The position numbers and the translations under genes are program-made. 64,000 nucleotides of DNA, taken from the NCBI RefSeq assembly GCF_019428685.1, contig NZ_CP080095.1, positions 744,001-808,000 on the forward strand. Direction: 5' to 3'. The stretch is from Paraburkholderia edwinii. Lineage in GTDB: Bacteria; Pseudomonadota; Gammaproteobacteria; Burkholderiales; Burkholderiaceae. This document shows positions 37,407-46,733 of this stretch, piece after piece. Numbering within the stretch: position 1 is the stretch's first letter; each line of letters starts with the position of its first letter. The notes beneath the pieces are model-generated. The model ran no database searches. It saw only the letters and a list, made by a program, of their open reading frames with translations, and was not told where the DNA came from.

Positions 37407-40109
37407 TCAGGCCGGCGGCGGCGCGCACTGCATGTCGGCGATTTCAAATACGATGGCGTCCCTGGGCGGGGCGTCCGGGTCGAGGATGCCGACGCGAACG
37501 GCTGCCGGCACGCGCTTTGCCGGAAACGCGTCGAGCCACAGTGCTGCGAGACCTGGCAATACATGTTGCTCGATGAAGCTGATCAGAACGCGCGCACCTG
37601 TTTCCTGAACAAGGCAATGCTTGACGATGTAATCGACGACTTCATCGTCGAAGCTCAGTGCGATACCGTGGCTGTCGGCCATTCTTCGGACGACGCGCTC
37701 CAGATTCAAAGCGACGATGCGCGCGAGGGAATCAGACGTGAGAGGACGGTAGGGCACTAGCGTCACCCGGCCAAGGAACGCGGCAGGAAACACCTTGAGC
37801 AATTCGGCTGTGAGCGCATGGCGCAATCCGTCCTGGTCGGGCGCAAGCGCGGAGTCGGCGCAAAGCGCCGAAATCAGTTCGGCGCCTGCGTTGCTTGTGA
37901 GCAGGATTGTCGTGTGGCGAAAGTCGATGTAACGACCGTCACCGTCCTCCATGTAGCCTTTGTCGAACACCTGAAAGAAGACTTCGTGCACGTCGCGATG
38001 CGCTTTCTCGATCTCGTCGAGCAGCACGACGGAATAAGGGCGTCGGCGCACGGCTTCGGTCAGCACGCCACCCTCGCCGTAACCCACATAGCCGGGAGGC
38101 GCACCCTTGAGGCCAGACACCGTGTGGGCTTCCTGATACTCGCTCATGTTGATCGTGATCAGGTTCTGTTCACCGCCATAGAGCGCCTCGGCAAGTGCAA
38201 GTGCTGTTTCGGTCTTGCCCGCCCCGGAGGGGCCGGCCAGCAGAAATACGCCGCGCGGTCTGGTCGGATCCATCAATCCGGCGCGTGCCGTCTGCACGCG
38301 TGCGCAGATCTGATGCAATGCGCTTTCCTGCCCGATCACACGTGAAGCGATCGTTTGCGGCAGCGTTTTCAACGCGGCTACCTCGTCCTTCACCATTTGG
38401 CCCACTGGAATACCAGTCCAGTCCGAGACGATCTCGGCAACGACGGCCTCGTCGACCTCGGCTCTGACGAAAGGCGTCTCGCCCTGGCATTCCTTGAGCG
38501 CGGCTTCGAGATTCTGTAGCTCGTCGACCGAGGTCAGTGCTTGCGGCACGGGTTCCATGCCGGCATCGCCCGCGGCGCATAGCGACGCACGTGCGTCGAT
38601 CAATGTCTGGGCGGCGTGACGCTGCGTATCCCACCGGAGCGAGATCGCCGCATCCTCAGTAATGAGTCCGGCAATGCGGCCACGCGCGGTGACGATGGCC
38701 CGGGTCACGTCGAGCCCGACGCGCGCTTCCTGTTCCAGTAGCTGCAGTTCCACGTGCGCTGCCTGCAAGCGTTGCCGGACGTCCTGCAATTCGCGAGGCG
38801 CAGCATGCTGCGACAGCGCAACACGCGCGCAGGCGGTGTCGAGCAGGCTGATCGCCTTGTCCGGCAACTGGCGGGATGGAATGTATCGATGCGACAGGAA
38901 AACGGCTGCGCGCACGGCCTCGTCGCGCACAATGACACGATGATGGTCTGAAAAAGCGGCGACGAGGCCCCGAACCATGTCGACGGCCATCGGCTCTTCG
39001 GGCTCGGACACCTGCAGCATCTGGAAGCGTCGCGTAAGCGCGGGGTCTTTTTCGATGTGCCGTTTGTATTCGGACCACGTTGTCGCGCCGATCACACGTA
39101 CTGCGCCTCGCGCGAGCGCCGGCTTCAGAAGATTGGCCGCGTCGCCGGTGCCGGTTTGCCCGCCAGCGCCCACAAGTGTGTGAATTTCATCGACAAATAG
39201 AATGACGGGCTTTTGGGACTTCGTCGCGGCCTCGAGGACGTGCTTGAGCCGCGCCTCGAACTCTCCCTTCATGCTTGCGCCGGCGAGCAGCGCTGCAACG
39301 TCGAGCGACAGCACACGTGCTTCGACCAGAGCGGGGGGGACATCGCGCTTGGCGATCGCAAGCGCGAGGCCCTCGATCACAGCTGTCTTGCCGACGCCGG
39401 CTTCACCCGTGAGCAGGGGGTTGTTCTGACGGCGCCGCAACAGCACGTCAATCATTGTCCGGATCTCACGCTGCCGTCCGACGATTGGGTCGATTGTGCC
39501 TGCACGCGCGTGGTCGGTGAGGTCGACACAGTATTGTTCGAGAGCAGCAAGCTTGCCCGTCGCTGCCGTCGCACCGGATGATTCGCCTGGCAAGGTGGGC
39601 AGAAGGTCGGTGTCGTCATAGGGCGCATCGTCGGCCTCCGGTGACCCGCTGACCCATGCCAGCCACGTGTCGCGTGGCACATCCGACGCTATCCGGCCGA
39701 ACCCGGCAGAGATGGAAAGCAACAGGCGCCTCAATTCGGGCGTGCTGGTCAGCGCTGCCATCAGCGATGCGCCGCGCACGCGATGCTCGGAAAACTCGAG
39801 CGTGGCAAGCACCCATGCCCGCTCGATGGCGAGTTCGAGATGGTGCGAGAAGTCGCTGATCGAGCTCGCCCCAGCCGGCAATGCGGTTAGCGCGCGCGAA
39901 ACATCGCGCTCCAGGGCATCACGCTCGATGCCGGCATGTCGAACGATCCGTTGTACGTCGCCATCGGGAAGCTGGAGTAACTGATGTAGCCAGTGCGTCA
40001 GCTCGACATAGGGATTGCCGCGCAGTTTGCATAGCGTCGTTGCCGACTCGATGCTGCGAAACAGTGTGACGCCGAGCTTGCCGAAAAGTGTTTGCCGGGA
40101 AATGGTCAT
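37407..40109 (-). CDS. clpV: T6SS sheath-recycling ATPase ClpV (TssH)
   Basis: ClpV (900 residues) is the AAA+ unfoldase that disassembles contracted TssBC sheaths. An N-terminal Clp repeat domain (about 1-155) is followed by AAA-1 with Walker A GEAGVGKT (235-242) and Walker B ILFVDEIHTL. A coiled middle segment leads to AAA-2 with LAGPSGAGKTETALAL and VVLLDEIEKAH, and a C-terminal small domain. It is the first gene of the leftward arm, so the promoter should be in the 40.1-40.5 kb gap. Confidence 0.95.
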   Translation of the reverse strand: MTISRQTLFGKLGVTLFRSIESATTLCKLRGNPYVELTHWLHQLLQLPDGDVQRIVRHAGIERDALERDVSRALTALPAGASSISDFSHHLELAIERAWVLATLEFSEHRVRGASLMAALTSTPELRRLLLSISAGFGRIASDVPRDTWLAWVSGSPEADDAPYDDTDLLPTLPGESSGATAATGKLAALEQYCVDLTDHARAGTIDPIVGRQREIRTMIDVLLRRRQNNPLLTGEAGVGKTAVIEGLALAIAKRDVPPALVEARVLSLDVAALLAGASMKGEFEARLKHVLEAATKSQKPVILFVDEIHTLVGAGGQTGTGDAANLLKPALARGAVRVIGATTWSEYKRHIEKDPALTRRFQMLQVSEPEEPMAVDMVRGLVAAFSDHHRVIVRDEAVRAAVFLSHRYIPSRQLPDKAISLLDTACARVALSQHAAPRELQDVRQRLQAAHVELQLLEQEARVGLDVTRAIVTARGRIAGLITEDAAISLRWDTQRHAAQTLIDARASLCAAGDAGMEPVPQALTSVDELQNLEAALKECQGETPFVRAEVDEAVVAEIVSDWTGIPVGQMVKDEVAALKTLPQTIASRVIGQESALHQICARVQTARAGLMDPTRPRGVFLLAGPSGAGKTETALALAEALYGGEQNLITINMSEYQEAHTVSGLKGAPPGYVGYGEGGVLTEAVRRRPYSVVLLDEIEKAHRDVHEVFFQVFDKGYMEDGDGRYIDFRHTTILLTSNAGAELISALCADSALAPDQDGLRHALTAELLKVFPAAFLGRVTLVPYRPLTSDSLARIVALNLERVVRRMADSHGIALSFDDEVVDYIVKHCLVQETGARVLISFIEQHVLPGLAALWLDAFPAKRVPAAVRVGILDPDAPPRDAIVFEIADMQCAPPPA

Positions 40110-40493
40110 TGTGTCATTGCGGATGTATCGATAATGCGCGCTTTATAAGCGCACTGGCGGTCGATCGAATTTTTCGCGGCGATTGTAGGTGAGTTCGAAT
40201 AACTGGATGCTGATTGAATTTGTGAAATTACCCAATATTACAGATCAGCGAAATTAAATTGCCGAATCTGATGTGAAGGATGTCTCTCATAAATATAAAT
40301 ATTTATTAAGATCAATCGAGTGCGATTCGGTGTGAGCAAGTGTCTCGTATAGATGGAGCGCGCTGCGCGCGAGGATATCGAGCATCGGACATCGAATAAG
40401 AAAACGGTGCATTTACAAAAATCTACATTGCAATGTGGACTTTGCATTTGAACGCGTGGTTAAATCCGCCGCTTGAAGTGGCGAGGCGCAAAA
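40110..40493. promoter_or_regulatory. Divergent T6SS control region, AT-rich with palindromes
   Basis: This gap of nearly 390 bases separates the two diverging T6SS arms and is much richer in A/T than its surroundings, especially 40195-40310. It holds three perfect palindromic sequences: GCGCTT-TAT-AAGCGC (40138-40152), ATAAATATTTAT (40295-40306) and GCGCGC-T-GCGCGC (40358-40370). I found no sigma-54 site with correct GG-N10-GC spacing and no clean sigma-70 pair. Promoters for clpV and the TagK-like gene must lie here, and AT-rich DNA of this kind is often bound by H-NS-like silencers (inference). Confidence 0.6.
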
Positions 40494-41222
40494 GTGAGCG
40501 GAAGTGCATACGGAAGAAATGTTTCGCTGGTTATGCGGGTGCGAAGCCGCTCGCTTGCCGTATTGAACAATTTACTTGTGGCGCAGCCGGAAACCTTGGC
40601 AATGGGGCCGGGCAATCATGCCGAATGCCTTCATCCGTTCGAGAGCCTGTGTGGCTCGCTCGATCTGTTGAACGGGAGCGGGCAACAGACGTTGCGGGAG
40701 AGCGGAAGTCCGGTGTTCGATCTGCTCGGCAGGTCGGGGAAGTTCGCCGGGCAAAATCCTGTTGAGACCTTCGAGTCGGGGAACGCAGACGTTGACGGCG
40801 CTTCCTTCATGAACACGTTGCACGAGCGGTATTGCGATGCACTGCTATCTCCGCTCGAGGCGCCGCGCGACGGCTGGGTGGGTTCGACCACCGTGCAAAG
40901 CGAGACCGGCAGCGGCGCCGATGTGTGGGAAGGCGGTCCGGACACACCAATCGCCGCGTTTCTCGGCGACATCAACACGATGGAACAGGCATTCGGTGCG
41001 TTTCGCGACGTCGAGTCGCCGCATCTGAGAGAAGACATCCCCGAGGTCCTGTCGCTATTCGCGCCGCCTGAACAGCAGGCATTGGCGTCGTTACGCGACA
41101 CCCATGCCCTGCCTCCCGAACTGGCGAGGCGTGAACATCACATGCTGTCGCTCGACAGCCCGATGCAGTCGATGGAGCACCTGCGCGGCGACGTGCTGTC
41201 TCAGGCGTTCGAACCATTTTGA
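40494..41222 (+). CDS. TagK-like T6SS accessory protein
   Basis: The 242-residue acidic, apparently soluble protein has no signal peptide or membrane helix. Its C-terminal 60 residues contain DIPEVLSLFAPPEQQALAS, ALPPELARREHHMLSLDSP and a Phe at the end. I associate that pattern with TagK proteins of Burkholderia T6SS clusters, whose function is unknown. I prefer the GTG at 40494 (GAGG 7 bases upstream); a TTG seven codons earlier is possible. The stop overlaps the possible TTG start of tagJ. The family name is from memory and should be checked. Confidence 0.55.
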   Translation: MSGSAYGRNVSLVMRVRSRSLAVLNNLLVAQPETLAMGPGNHAECLHPFESLCGSLDLLNGSGQQTLRESGSPVFDLLGRSGKFAGQNPVETFESGNADVDGASFMNTLHERYCDALLSPLEAPRDGWVGSTTVQSETGSGADVWEGGPDTPIAAFLGDINTMEQAFGAFRDVESPHLREDIPEVLSLFAPPEQQALASLRDTHALPPELARREHHMLSLDSPMQSMEHLRGDVLSQAFEPF

Positions 41223-41236
41223 AGAAGGCAGAAACG

Positions 41237-42103
41237 ATGGGCCAGTCTGAGCATGGCGTACGCGCATTAGCCGGCGTTACGCCGCATGAATGGATGCTGG
41301 CGTGTGAGGCACGCGTGCGCGCGGAACCGGCAGAACGGACGCACCGCTGGACGCTAGCGCAGGCGCTTTGCGTGGCAGGCGAGTGGCAGCGCGCGCTGCA
41401 ACAACTGCAGACGCTCGGCCTGCTCGATCGCACGAACGAACGCCTCGTGCAACTGTATCGGGATCTCATCCGGGCTGAGCGATGGAGAGAAAAGGCGATG
41501 GCCGGCATAGAGACGCCCGCATTCATCCGTGACGACGTGCCCGCGTGGATGCGTGGGCTGCTCGACGCCTTGGACCATCACGCGCGCGGCAATCTCGAAG
41601 GCGCCGATCGCGCGCGGGAGCATGCCCTGGATCTCGCGCCGCTCGAACCGGTTGTTGCCGATGCGACGCGCTTTGACTGGATTAGCGACAGCGACACGCG
41701 CTTCGGCCCGGTTTGCGAAATCATCGCGGCGGGCAGCTATCGATGGGTGGCGTTTGCGGACCTCCGCAGTTGGCGCATCGAACGTCCATCGGCGCCGATC
41801 GATTTCGTGTGGGCGCCTTGCGTGCTGACCCTGAAGGATGGCGCCGTGCTGCATGGATTCATGCCGGCGCGGTATCCGTTGGGCCTGGAGGTACCGCACG
41901 ACGAGCGGGATGCGTTGCTGACCGGAAGCAGGACGATATGGCAGGACGTGGGGCGCACCGGTGTGATTGGCGCCGGTCTTAAGACATGGACGACGCCGGC
42001 CGGAGACTTCGGAGTTTTCGAACTGAACGAGTGCTCGTTTGAGGCCGATGCATGCGGCGAACCGATGCATGCAGGTGACGCCGGCGCGGAGATACAGGCA
42101 TGA
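41237..42103 (+). CDS. tagJ: T6SS accessory protein TagJ (ImpE/SciE)
   Basis: The product has 288 residues. The N-terminal half is TPR-like and helical; the C-terminal half has the ImpE features FDWISDSDTRFGPVCEII, YRWVAFADL and APIDFVWAPCVLTLKDG. In Pseudomonas, TagJ binds TssB and modulates ClpV access to the sheath. The ATG has GAAGAAGG 8 bases upstream; a TTG six codons earlier would overlap the previous stop. It overlaps tssE by four bases. Confidence 0.88.
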   Translation: MGQSEHGVRALAGVTPHEWMLACEARVRAEPAERTHRWTLAQALCVAGEWQRALQQLQTLGLLDRTNERLVQLYRDLIRAERWREKAMAGIETPAFIRDDVPAWMRGLLDALDHHARGNLEGADRAREHALDLAPLEPVVADATRFDWISDSDTRFGPVCEIIAAGSYRWVAFADLRSWRIERPSAPIDFVWAPCVLTLKDGAVLHGFMPARYPLGLEVPHDERDALLTGSRTIWQDVGRTGVIGAGLKTWTTPAGDFGVFELNECSFEADACGEPMHAGDAGAEIQA

Positions 42104-42651
42104 GCAATACGCCACAGCAAATTCGGGAGCGCGGCGGCCGCGCCGCAGTGCCGCGCCGTGCGGACACACATCTGTTGCCGACGCTGATCGATCGTCTGCG
42201 CGACGACGCGCCGCGGCGCACACACGAAGCGCCCGGCGAATATACGGTCTCGCGGACACAAATGCGCGAGATTATTCAGCGCGATCTCGCGTATTTGCTG
42301 AATTGCACGAATATCGAAGATCAGATCGATCGTCGCCGCTATCCCGCCGCTGCGGCATCGACTGTGAATTTCGGCGTGCCACCGCTTGCTGGCGGCTATG
42401 TGGCGTCTTGTCGTTGGGAAGATGTCGAGAAGGCGGTCAAACGCGCGATCCGGGATTTCGAGCCGCGCCTTATTGCCGACTCGCTGTCGGTTCTGCCGCT
42501 CGACAACAATGTCGGAACCAGCCTTTACAACAATCTCGCCTTTGAGATTCGCGGCATGATTCGCATGAATCCTTATCCGCTCGAGTTCATGGTGCAAAGC
42601 ACGCTCGATCTCGAAACGAGCCGCATGCGCGCGGTTGCAGGCCGCGCATAG
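42100..42651 (+). CDS. tssE: T6SS baseplate protein TssE
   Basis: TssE (183 residues) is the gp25/lysozyme-like baseplate wedge component, without lysozyme activity. Seen are LLPTLIDRLRDD near residue 25, a helix with DLAYLLNCTN, TVNFGVPPLAGG and a C-terminal FEIRGMIRMNPYPLEFMVQSTLDLET. The ATG overlaps the tagJ stop, and tssF follows closely. Confidence 0.93.
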   Translation: MSNTPQQIRERGGRAAVPRRADTHLLPTLIDRLRDDAPRRTHEAPGEYTVSRTQMREIIQRDLAYLLNCTNIEDQIDRRRYPAAAASTVNFGVPPLAGGYVASCRWEDVEKAVKRAIRDFEPRLIADSLSVLPLDNNVGTSLYNNLAFEIRGMIRMNPYPLEFMVQSTLDLETSRMRAVAGRA

Positions 42652-42679
42652 TACGGTCCGCGCGTCAGGAGACTTCAGC

Positions 42680-44569
42680 TTGGACTCGAGGCTGCTCGAT
42701 TACTACAACGACGAACTCGCGACATTGCGGGAATCGGGTGCTGAATTTGCCAAAGCGCACCCGAAAATCGCGGGGCATCTAAGCATCACGCCCGGCGACC
42801 CGGTTGACCCCTATGTAGAGCGGATTGTCGAGTCGTTTTGCTATCTGACGGCGCGCACGCGCGTGAAACTCGACACCGAGTTTCCGCGCTTCGCGGCCCG
42901 GCTGCTTGAGGTCGTCCATCCGGGCCTGACCGAACCAATGCCCTCGATTGCCGTTGCGCGCTTTTTCCCGGACGTCCGGGACAGAAGACTCATTGAAGGT
43001 TTTCAGATTGCGCGCGGCTCACCGCTCACCGGGCGCGTCGCGCACGGCGAGCAAACGGCCTGCGAATTCCGCACGAGCCAGGATGTGGTGCTTTACCCCA
43101 TCGAGATCGCGGGTGCGAGTCTCACTGACGTTCCACGCGATGTTGCATCTCTCGCGCGTTTTGTGCCCGCGAACACACAGGTGCGCGGCGCCCTCAGGTT
43201 CCGATTGCGTATCACGGGAGACGCGACTTTCGCGCAATTGCACACATTGGACCGGCTGCCCGTCTGCCTGACCGGAGAAGAACGCCCTGCATCGCATCTT
43301 TTCGAACTCGTGCATACGGGCAGTGCGGCTGTGCTTGTTGTGGAACCAGGCTCGGGCGATGTGGGCAATGTAGTTGCCGCACTCGGCCCGCATGCAGTCG
43401 CGCACGAAGGACTCGACGCGGATGAGGGACTTTTGCCGCTCACGCCGGTGAAGTTTCATGGGCATAACCTGATTCGGGAATACCTCGCTTGTCCTCGCCG
43501 ATTTCATTTCTTCGCGCTCACGGGGCTTGCGGCCGCGTTCTCGCGCGTGCAGGGGCGGGAGGTCGAGATCATCGTCTTGCTCAATCGTCCGCCGGACCGG
43601 CTTGCTGGCCTCGTCGATGCGTCGCACTTTGCGCTCTTTTGCACGCCCGTCGTCAATCTGTTCCGGCAAAGTACGGACCGTGTCGAACTGTCATCGGCGG
43701 CGACCGAATTCCACCTTGTGCCGAGGCGGCGGACACCGCTCGACTATGAGGTATTCGCGGTCGAAGCGTTGCATGCCTACCCGGCTGACGCTACCTCGTC
43801 GCAGGTGTTCCGGCCGCTGTATCAGACATTGAACGGCGATGAAGGTAACTATGGCCGCTATTTTTCGGTGAGACGCGAGTCGCGCGTTGCGTCCGACTGG
43901 ACGCGACGCCACGGTTCGCGCACGCCGTACACGGGCACCGAGGTCTATGTGTCGCTCGTCGACCAGCGTGCGGCGCCATACAGTGCGAATCTTCGCTTTC
44001 TGTCGGCGGACGCGTGGCTCACCAATCGCGACTTGCCGATGCTCGTTCCGCGTGACGGAGTGAACGATCTATTCGGAGACGACGCTGCGCCGGTGGCGAG
44101 CGTCGGACTTGCCTGCGCGCCCAGCGCTCCCGGATTGCCGTTTTCCGGGAGGGACATGGCGTGGCGCCTGATTCGTCAGCTCAACGTCAACTCGCTGTCG
44201 TTCGAAGAGATCGGCCATCGTCACGGTGGCCTCGGTCTGCGCGACCTTCTGCGACTCTTCGCGGCGAGCAGCGACGCGGTACAGCAGCGCCAGATCGAAA
44301 GTCTTGTTGGAATGAAGACACAGCGCGTATCCCGCAAGCTGGCGAACAAGGGACCGCTGGTGTTCGCCAATGGTATCGAGTGCCTGCTGACCGTCGACGA
44401 AGACGGTTTCTCGGGTATCAGCCCTTATCTGTTCGGACTGGTTCTCGAGCAATATCTGATGCGCCATGCCGCGATTAACACCTTCACGCAGACGGAGTTG
44501 CATTCGATGCAGCGCGGATGTCTGATGCGTTGGCCCGCGCGCGTCGCGACTCGCGGAGCTCACCGTTGA
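42680..44569 (+). CDS. tssF: T6SS baseplate protein TssF, first copy
   Basis: TssF (629 residues) forms the baseplate wedge with TssE, TssG and TssK. The N-terminus LLDYYNDELATLRESGAEFAK is diagnostic. Other family segments are FPRFAARLLEVVHPGLTEP, FHGHNLIREYLACPRRFHFF and SPYLFGLVLEQYLMRHAAINTF. I chose the TTG at 42680, with TCAGGAG about 8 bases before it. Its end overlaps tssG by 52 bases. A second, diverged TssF is encoded three genes later. Confidence 0.93.
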   Translation: MDSRLLDYYNDELATLRESGAEFAKAHPKIAGHLSITPGDPVDPYVERIVESFCYLTARTRVKLDTEFPRFAARLLEVVHPGLTEPMPSIAVARFFPDVRDRRLIEGFQIARGSPLTGRVAHGEQTACEFRTSQDVVLYPIEIAGASLTDVPRDVASLARFVPANTQVRGALRFRLRITGDATFAQLHTLDRLPVCLTGEERPASHLFELVHTGSAAVLVVEPGSGDVGNVVAALGPHAVAHEGLDADEGLLPLTPVKFHGHNLIREYLACPRRFHFFALTGLAAAFSRVQGREVEIIVLLNRPPDRLAGLVDASHFALFCTPVVNLFRQSTDRVELSSAATEFHLVPRRRTPLDYEVFAVEALHAYPADATSSQVFRPLYQTLNGDEGNYGRYFSVRRESRVASDWTRRHGSRTPYTGTEVYVSLVDQRAAPYSANLRFLSADAWLTNRDLPMLVPRDGVNDLFGDDAAPVASVGLACAPSAPGLPFSGRDMAWRLIRQLNVNSLSFEEIGHRHGGLGLRDLLRLFAASSDAVQQRQIESLVGMKTQRVSRKLANKGPLVFANGIECLLTVDEDGFSGISPYLFGLVLEQYLMRHAAINTFTQTELHSMQRGCLMRWPARVATRGAHR

Positions 44570-45660
44570 CGCACGCCACGCCAGGTTCTGCCGGTCGTGA
44601 AGCGGGGCTTTCGCAAGACATGATCGAACGACTGCACGCACAGCCTTGGCGTCACGGGTTTTTCTCCCTGATGCGCCGCGTCGGGGCGGACCCGGACATC
44701 GATCCGATTGGGACTGCCCGACGTCCAAACGCCGAGCCTTTCCGCCTCGGACAGAAGCCGAGCCTGACATTCGCGCCGAGCGAAGTCGCCGGTGTGGGGC
44801 AAGCCGGCGCGCGTCTGCGCCTCCGGTTATATGGGCTCGGCATGCTGGGACCCAACGGCCCTCTGCCGATCCATGTGACGGAAATCGCGCGCGAACGGGA
44901 GGAAAACCGCGGCGATAGCACACTGGTCGATTTCCTCGACGTGTTCCACCACCGCTATCTGACACAGCTGTACCGCACCTGGGCCAGTGCGCAGTCTGCG
45001 GCGGCGGGACTTGATCGTGCGGGTTCGGAAGGCGAGCGGTTTTCGTTCTACGTCGGATGTCTGTCGGGACAGGACGCCGTGGAGATCGACAAACGGACGC
45101 TTCCTGCTCATGCCCGGCTTGCCGCGTCGACGCATCTGGCGCGCGAGGCGCGCGATCCCGACAGTCTGCGCATGACGATTGCGCGCTATTTCGGCGTGCC
45201 CGTGTCGATCGACGAGTACGTGTTTCATTGGATTAGTCTCGCCGACGAGGACCGTAGCCGCCTTGGCATGCCTGGCGCGACGTGCACGATGGGCGAGGGG
45301 GCGATTCTCGGCGATCAGGTGCCGGACTGCCAGTATCGCTTCCGGATCGTGATTGGCCCGGTGGGTATTGGCGAATATCTGCGATTTACGCCGCAAGGTG
45401 CGGATCTGTCGGCCCTTGTCGACTGGGTGCGTAGCTTCGTCGACCGCGAGTTCGATTGGGAACTCGAATTACGGATCCATCCGGACAATGCTCCTCCCGC
45501 CGTGATCGGCGGACCGCAGCAATTGGGCTGGTCAGGATGGCTCGGAACATCTCCAGGCGGCAAACCTATCACCGGCATGCGTTTCGATCCCGAAGCGTAT
45601 ATGAAGGACCGGAGATGGGCGGATGAAACACCTTTCGCCGATACAGGAAAGCAACGATGA
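44518..45660 (+). CDS. tssG: T6SS baseplate protein TssG
   Basis: TssG (380 residues) completes the TssFG wedge. Family features are LHAQPWRHGFFSLMRRVGA, LRLRLYGLGMLGPNGPLPIHVTE, FLDVFHHRYLTQLYRTWA and the C-terminal LGWSGWLGTSPG. The start lies within the 3' end of tssF, and the stop overlaps tssA (ATGA). Confidence 0.93.
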   Translation: MSDALARARRDSRSSPLTHATPGSAGREAGLSQDMIERLHAQPWRHGFFSLMRRVGADPDIDPIGTARRPNAEPFRLGQKPSLTFAPSEVAGVGQAGARLRLRLYGLGMLGPNGPLPIHVTEIAREREENRGDSTLVDFLDVFHHRYLTQLYRTWASAQSAAAGLDRAGSEGERFSFYVGCLSGQDAVEIDKRTLPAHARLAASTHLAREARDPDSLRMTIARYFGVPVSIDEYVFHWISLADEDRSRLGMPGATCTMGEGAILGDQVPDCQYRFRIVIGPVGIGEYLRFTPQGADLSALVDWVRSFVDREFDWELELRIHPDNAPPAVIGGPQQLGWSGWLGTSPGGKPITGMRFDPEAYMKDRRWADETPFADTGKQR

Positions 45661-46733
45661 GCAGAGGAAATCAAGCCGTCTTCGCGTCGTCCCATGACTG
45701 GATGATGCCGATCGAGCCGGACGCACCGTGCGGCGCCGACCTCGAATACGATCCGGAATTTGTCGTGTTGTCGGCGCATGTTGCCGCGCGCATGGACGCG
45801 CAGTATGGCGACTTCGTCGGCGTGCCGGAACCCGTCAACTGGGGCGACGTCGAGCGCGATTGCCGGCGCTTGATGATGCGCAGCAAGGATGTGCGCCTCG
45901 CTGTGATATTCACACGGTGTCGTACGAGGCTCGCGGGGCAGGTAGGGACGGCGGAAGGATTGAGTCTTCTCGCTGCGTGGCTCACCACTTTTGCTAGCGC
46001 CATTCACCCGCGACCCGACGTCGACGAAGACCCGGAAGCAGCGGGGCAAATCCGCGTAAACGCGTTGCTGGCGCTGACTGACGTGGATGGCTTGCTCGCG
46101 GATGTGCGCGATATCGCGCTTACGCGTTCCAGTGTCGCGCACCTGCGGGTGCGCGACGTGGAGCGCGCCTTCGCGCAGCCACGACCGAGCGATGCGCTTG
46201 CGCCGGAATCCGTGATTCGCCAGATCGAGGATTTGCGTGCGCAGAATCCCGACGCGCTCATGGGTTTCGACAGTGCGCTTGCCAACCTGCAGGTAATCGA
46301 TGCGTGGGGCCGGGAATATCTCGGAGCACATTTTCCCGACCTTGCTCCGCTTGCGCGTCTGCTCGGGCACATCGCGAACGCGGGAACGAGGCTGGGCGGA
46401 GCCGATATCGAAGCGGCGGACATGCCTGCAAGCACGGCTGCGGAAACGTTTCTGTCGCCGGTTGCTCAGGATGTCGAAGAAGTCGTCGAATCGGTGATGA
46501 TCGCCCGGACTCGTGTTGTCGATGGCGAAATGGGTGCTGTGCGTACAGCGCTCTGCGATCGCAGCGCGGCACTCGACCGGATCCGCGAGGCACGCGTCTG
46601 GTTCGAGCAGCATGAGCCGAGCAGTCCCATTCCGCTTCTACTGCGCCGTGCCGAGCGGCTTGCGGGCAAGCGCTATATCGAGGTTATCAGGGCGATTCCT
46701 GTTGAGCTCATCGAGCAGTGGGAACGAGAGTAA
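45657..46733 (+). CDS. tssA: T6SS cap/priming protein TssA
   Basis: The 358-residue protein has the ImpA_N (TssA) domain at the N-terminus: PIEPDAPCGADLEYDPEF, EPVNWGDVERDCRRLMMRSKD and LAAWLTTFASAIHPRPDVDED. The C-terminal part contains PSSPIPLLLRRAERLAGKRY and probably forms the oligomerising region. TssA primes tube and sheath assembly and caps the growing end. It is coupled to tssG in front and to the second tssF behind (TAATG). Confidence 0.9.
   Translation: MSRGNQAVFASSHDWMMPIEPDAPCGADLEYDPEFVVLSAHVAARMDAQYGDFVGVPEPVNWGDVERDCRRLMMRSKDVRLAVIFTRCRTRLAGQVGTAEGLSLLAAWLTTFASAIHPRPDVDEDPEAAGQIRVNALLALTDVDGLLADVRDIALTRSSVAHLRVRDVERAFAQPRPSDALAPESVIRQIEDLRAQNPDALMGFDSALANLQVIDAWGREYLGAHFPDLAPLARLLGHIANAGTRLGGADIEAADMPASTAAETFLSPVAQDVEEVVESVMIARTRVVDGEMGAVRTALCDRSAALDRIREARVWFEQHEPSSPIPLLLRRAERLAGKRYIEVIRAIPVELIEQWERE

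Noticed and set aside
40425..40460. A possible sigma-54 promoter (TGGACTTTGCAT) upstream of the TagK-like gene
   Set aside because: The GG to GC distance is about 7 bases, not the 10 between -24 and -12 elements that sigma-54 requires.
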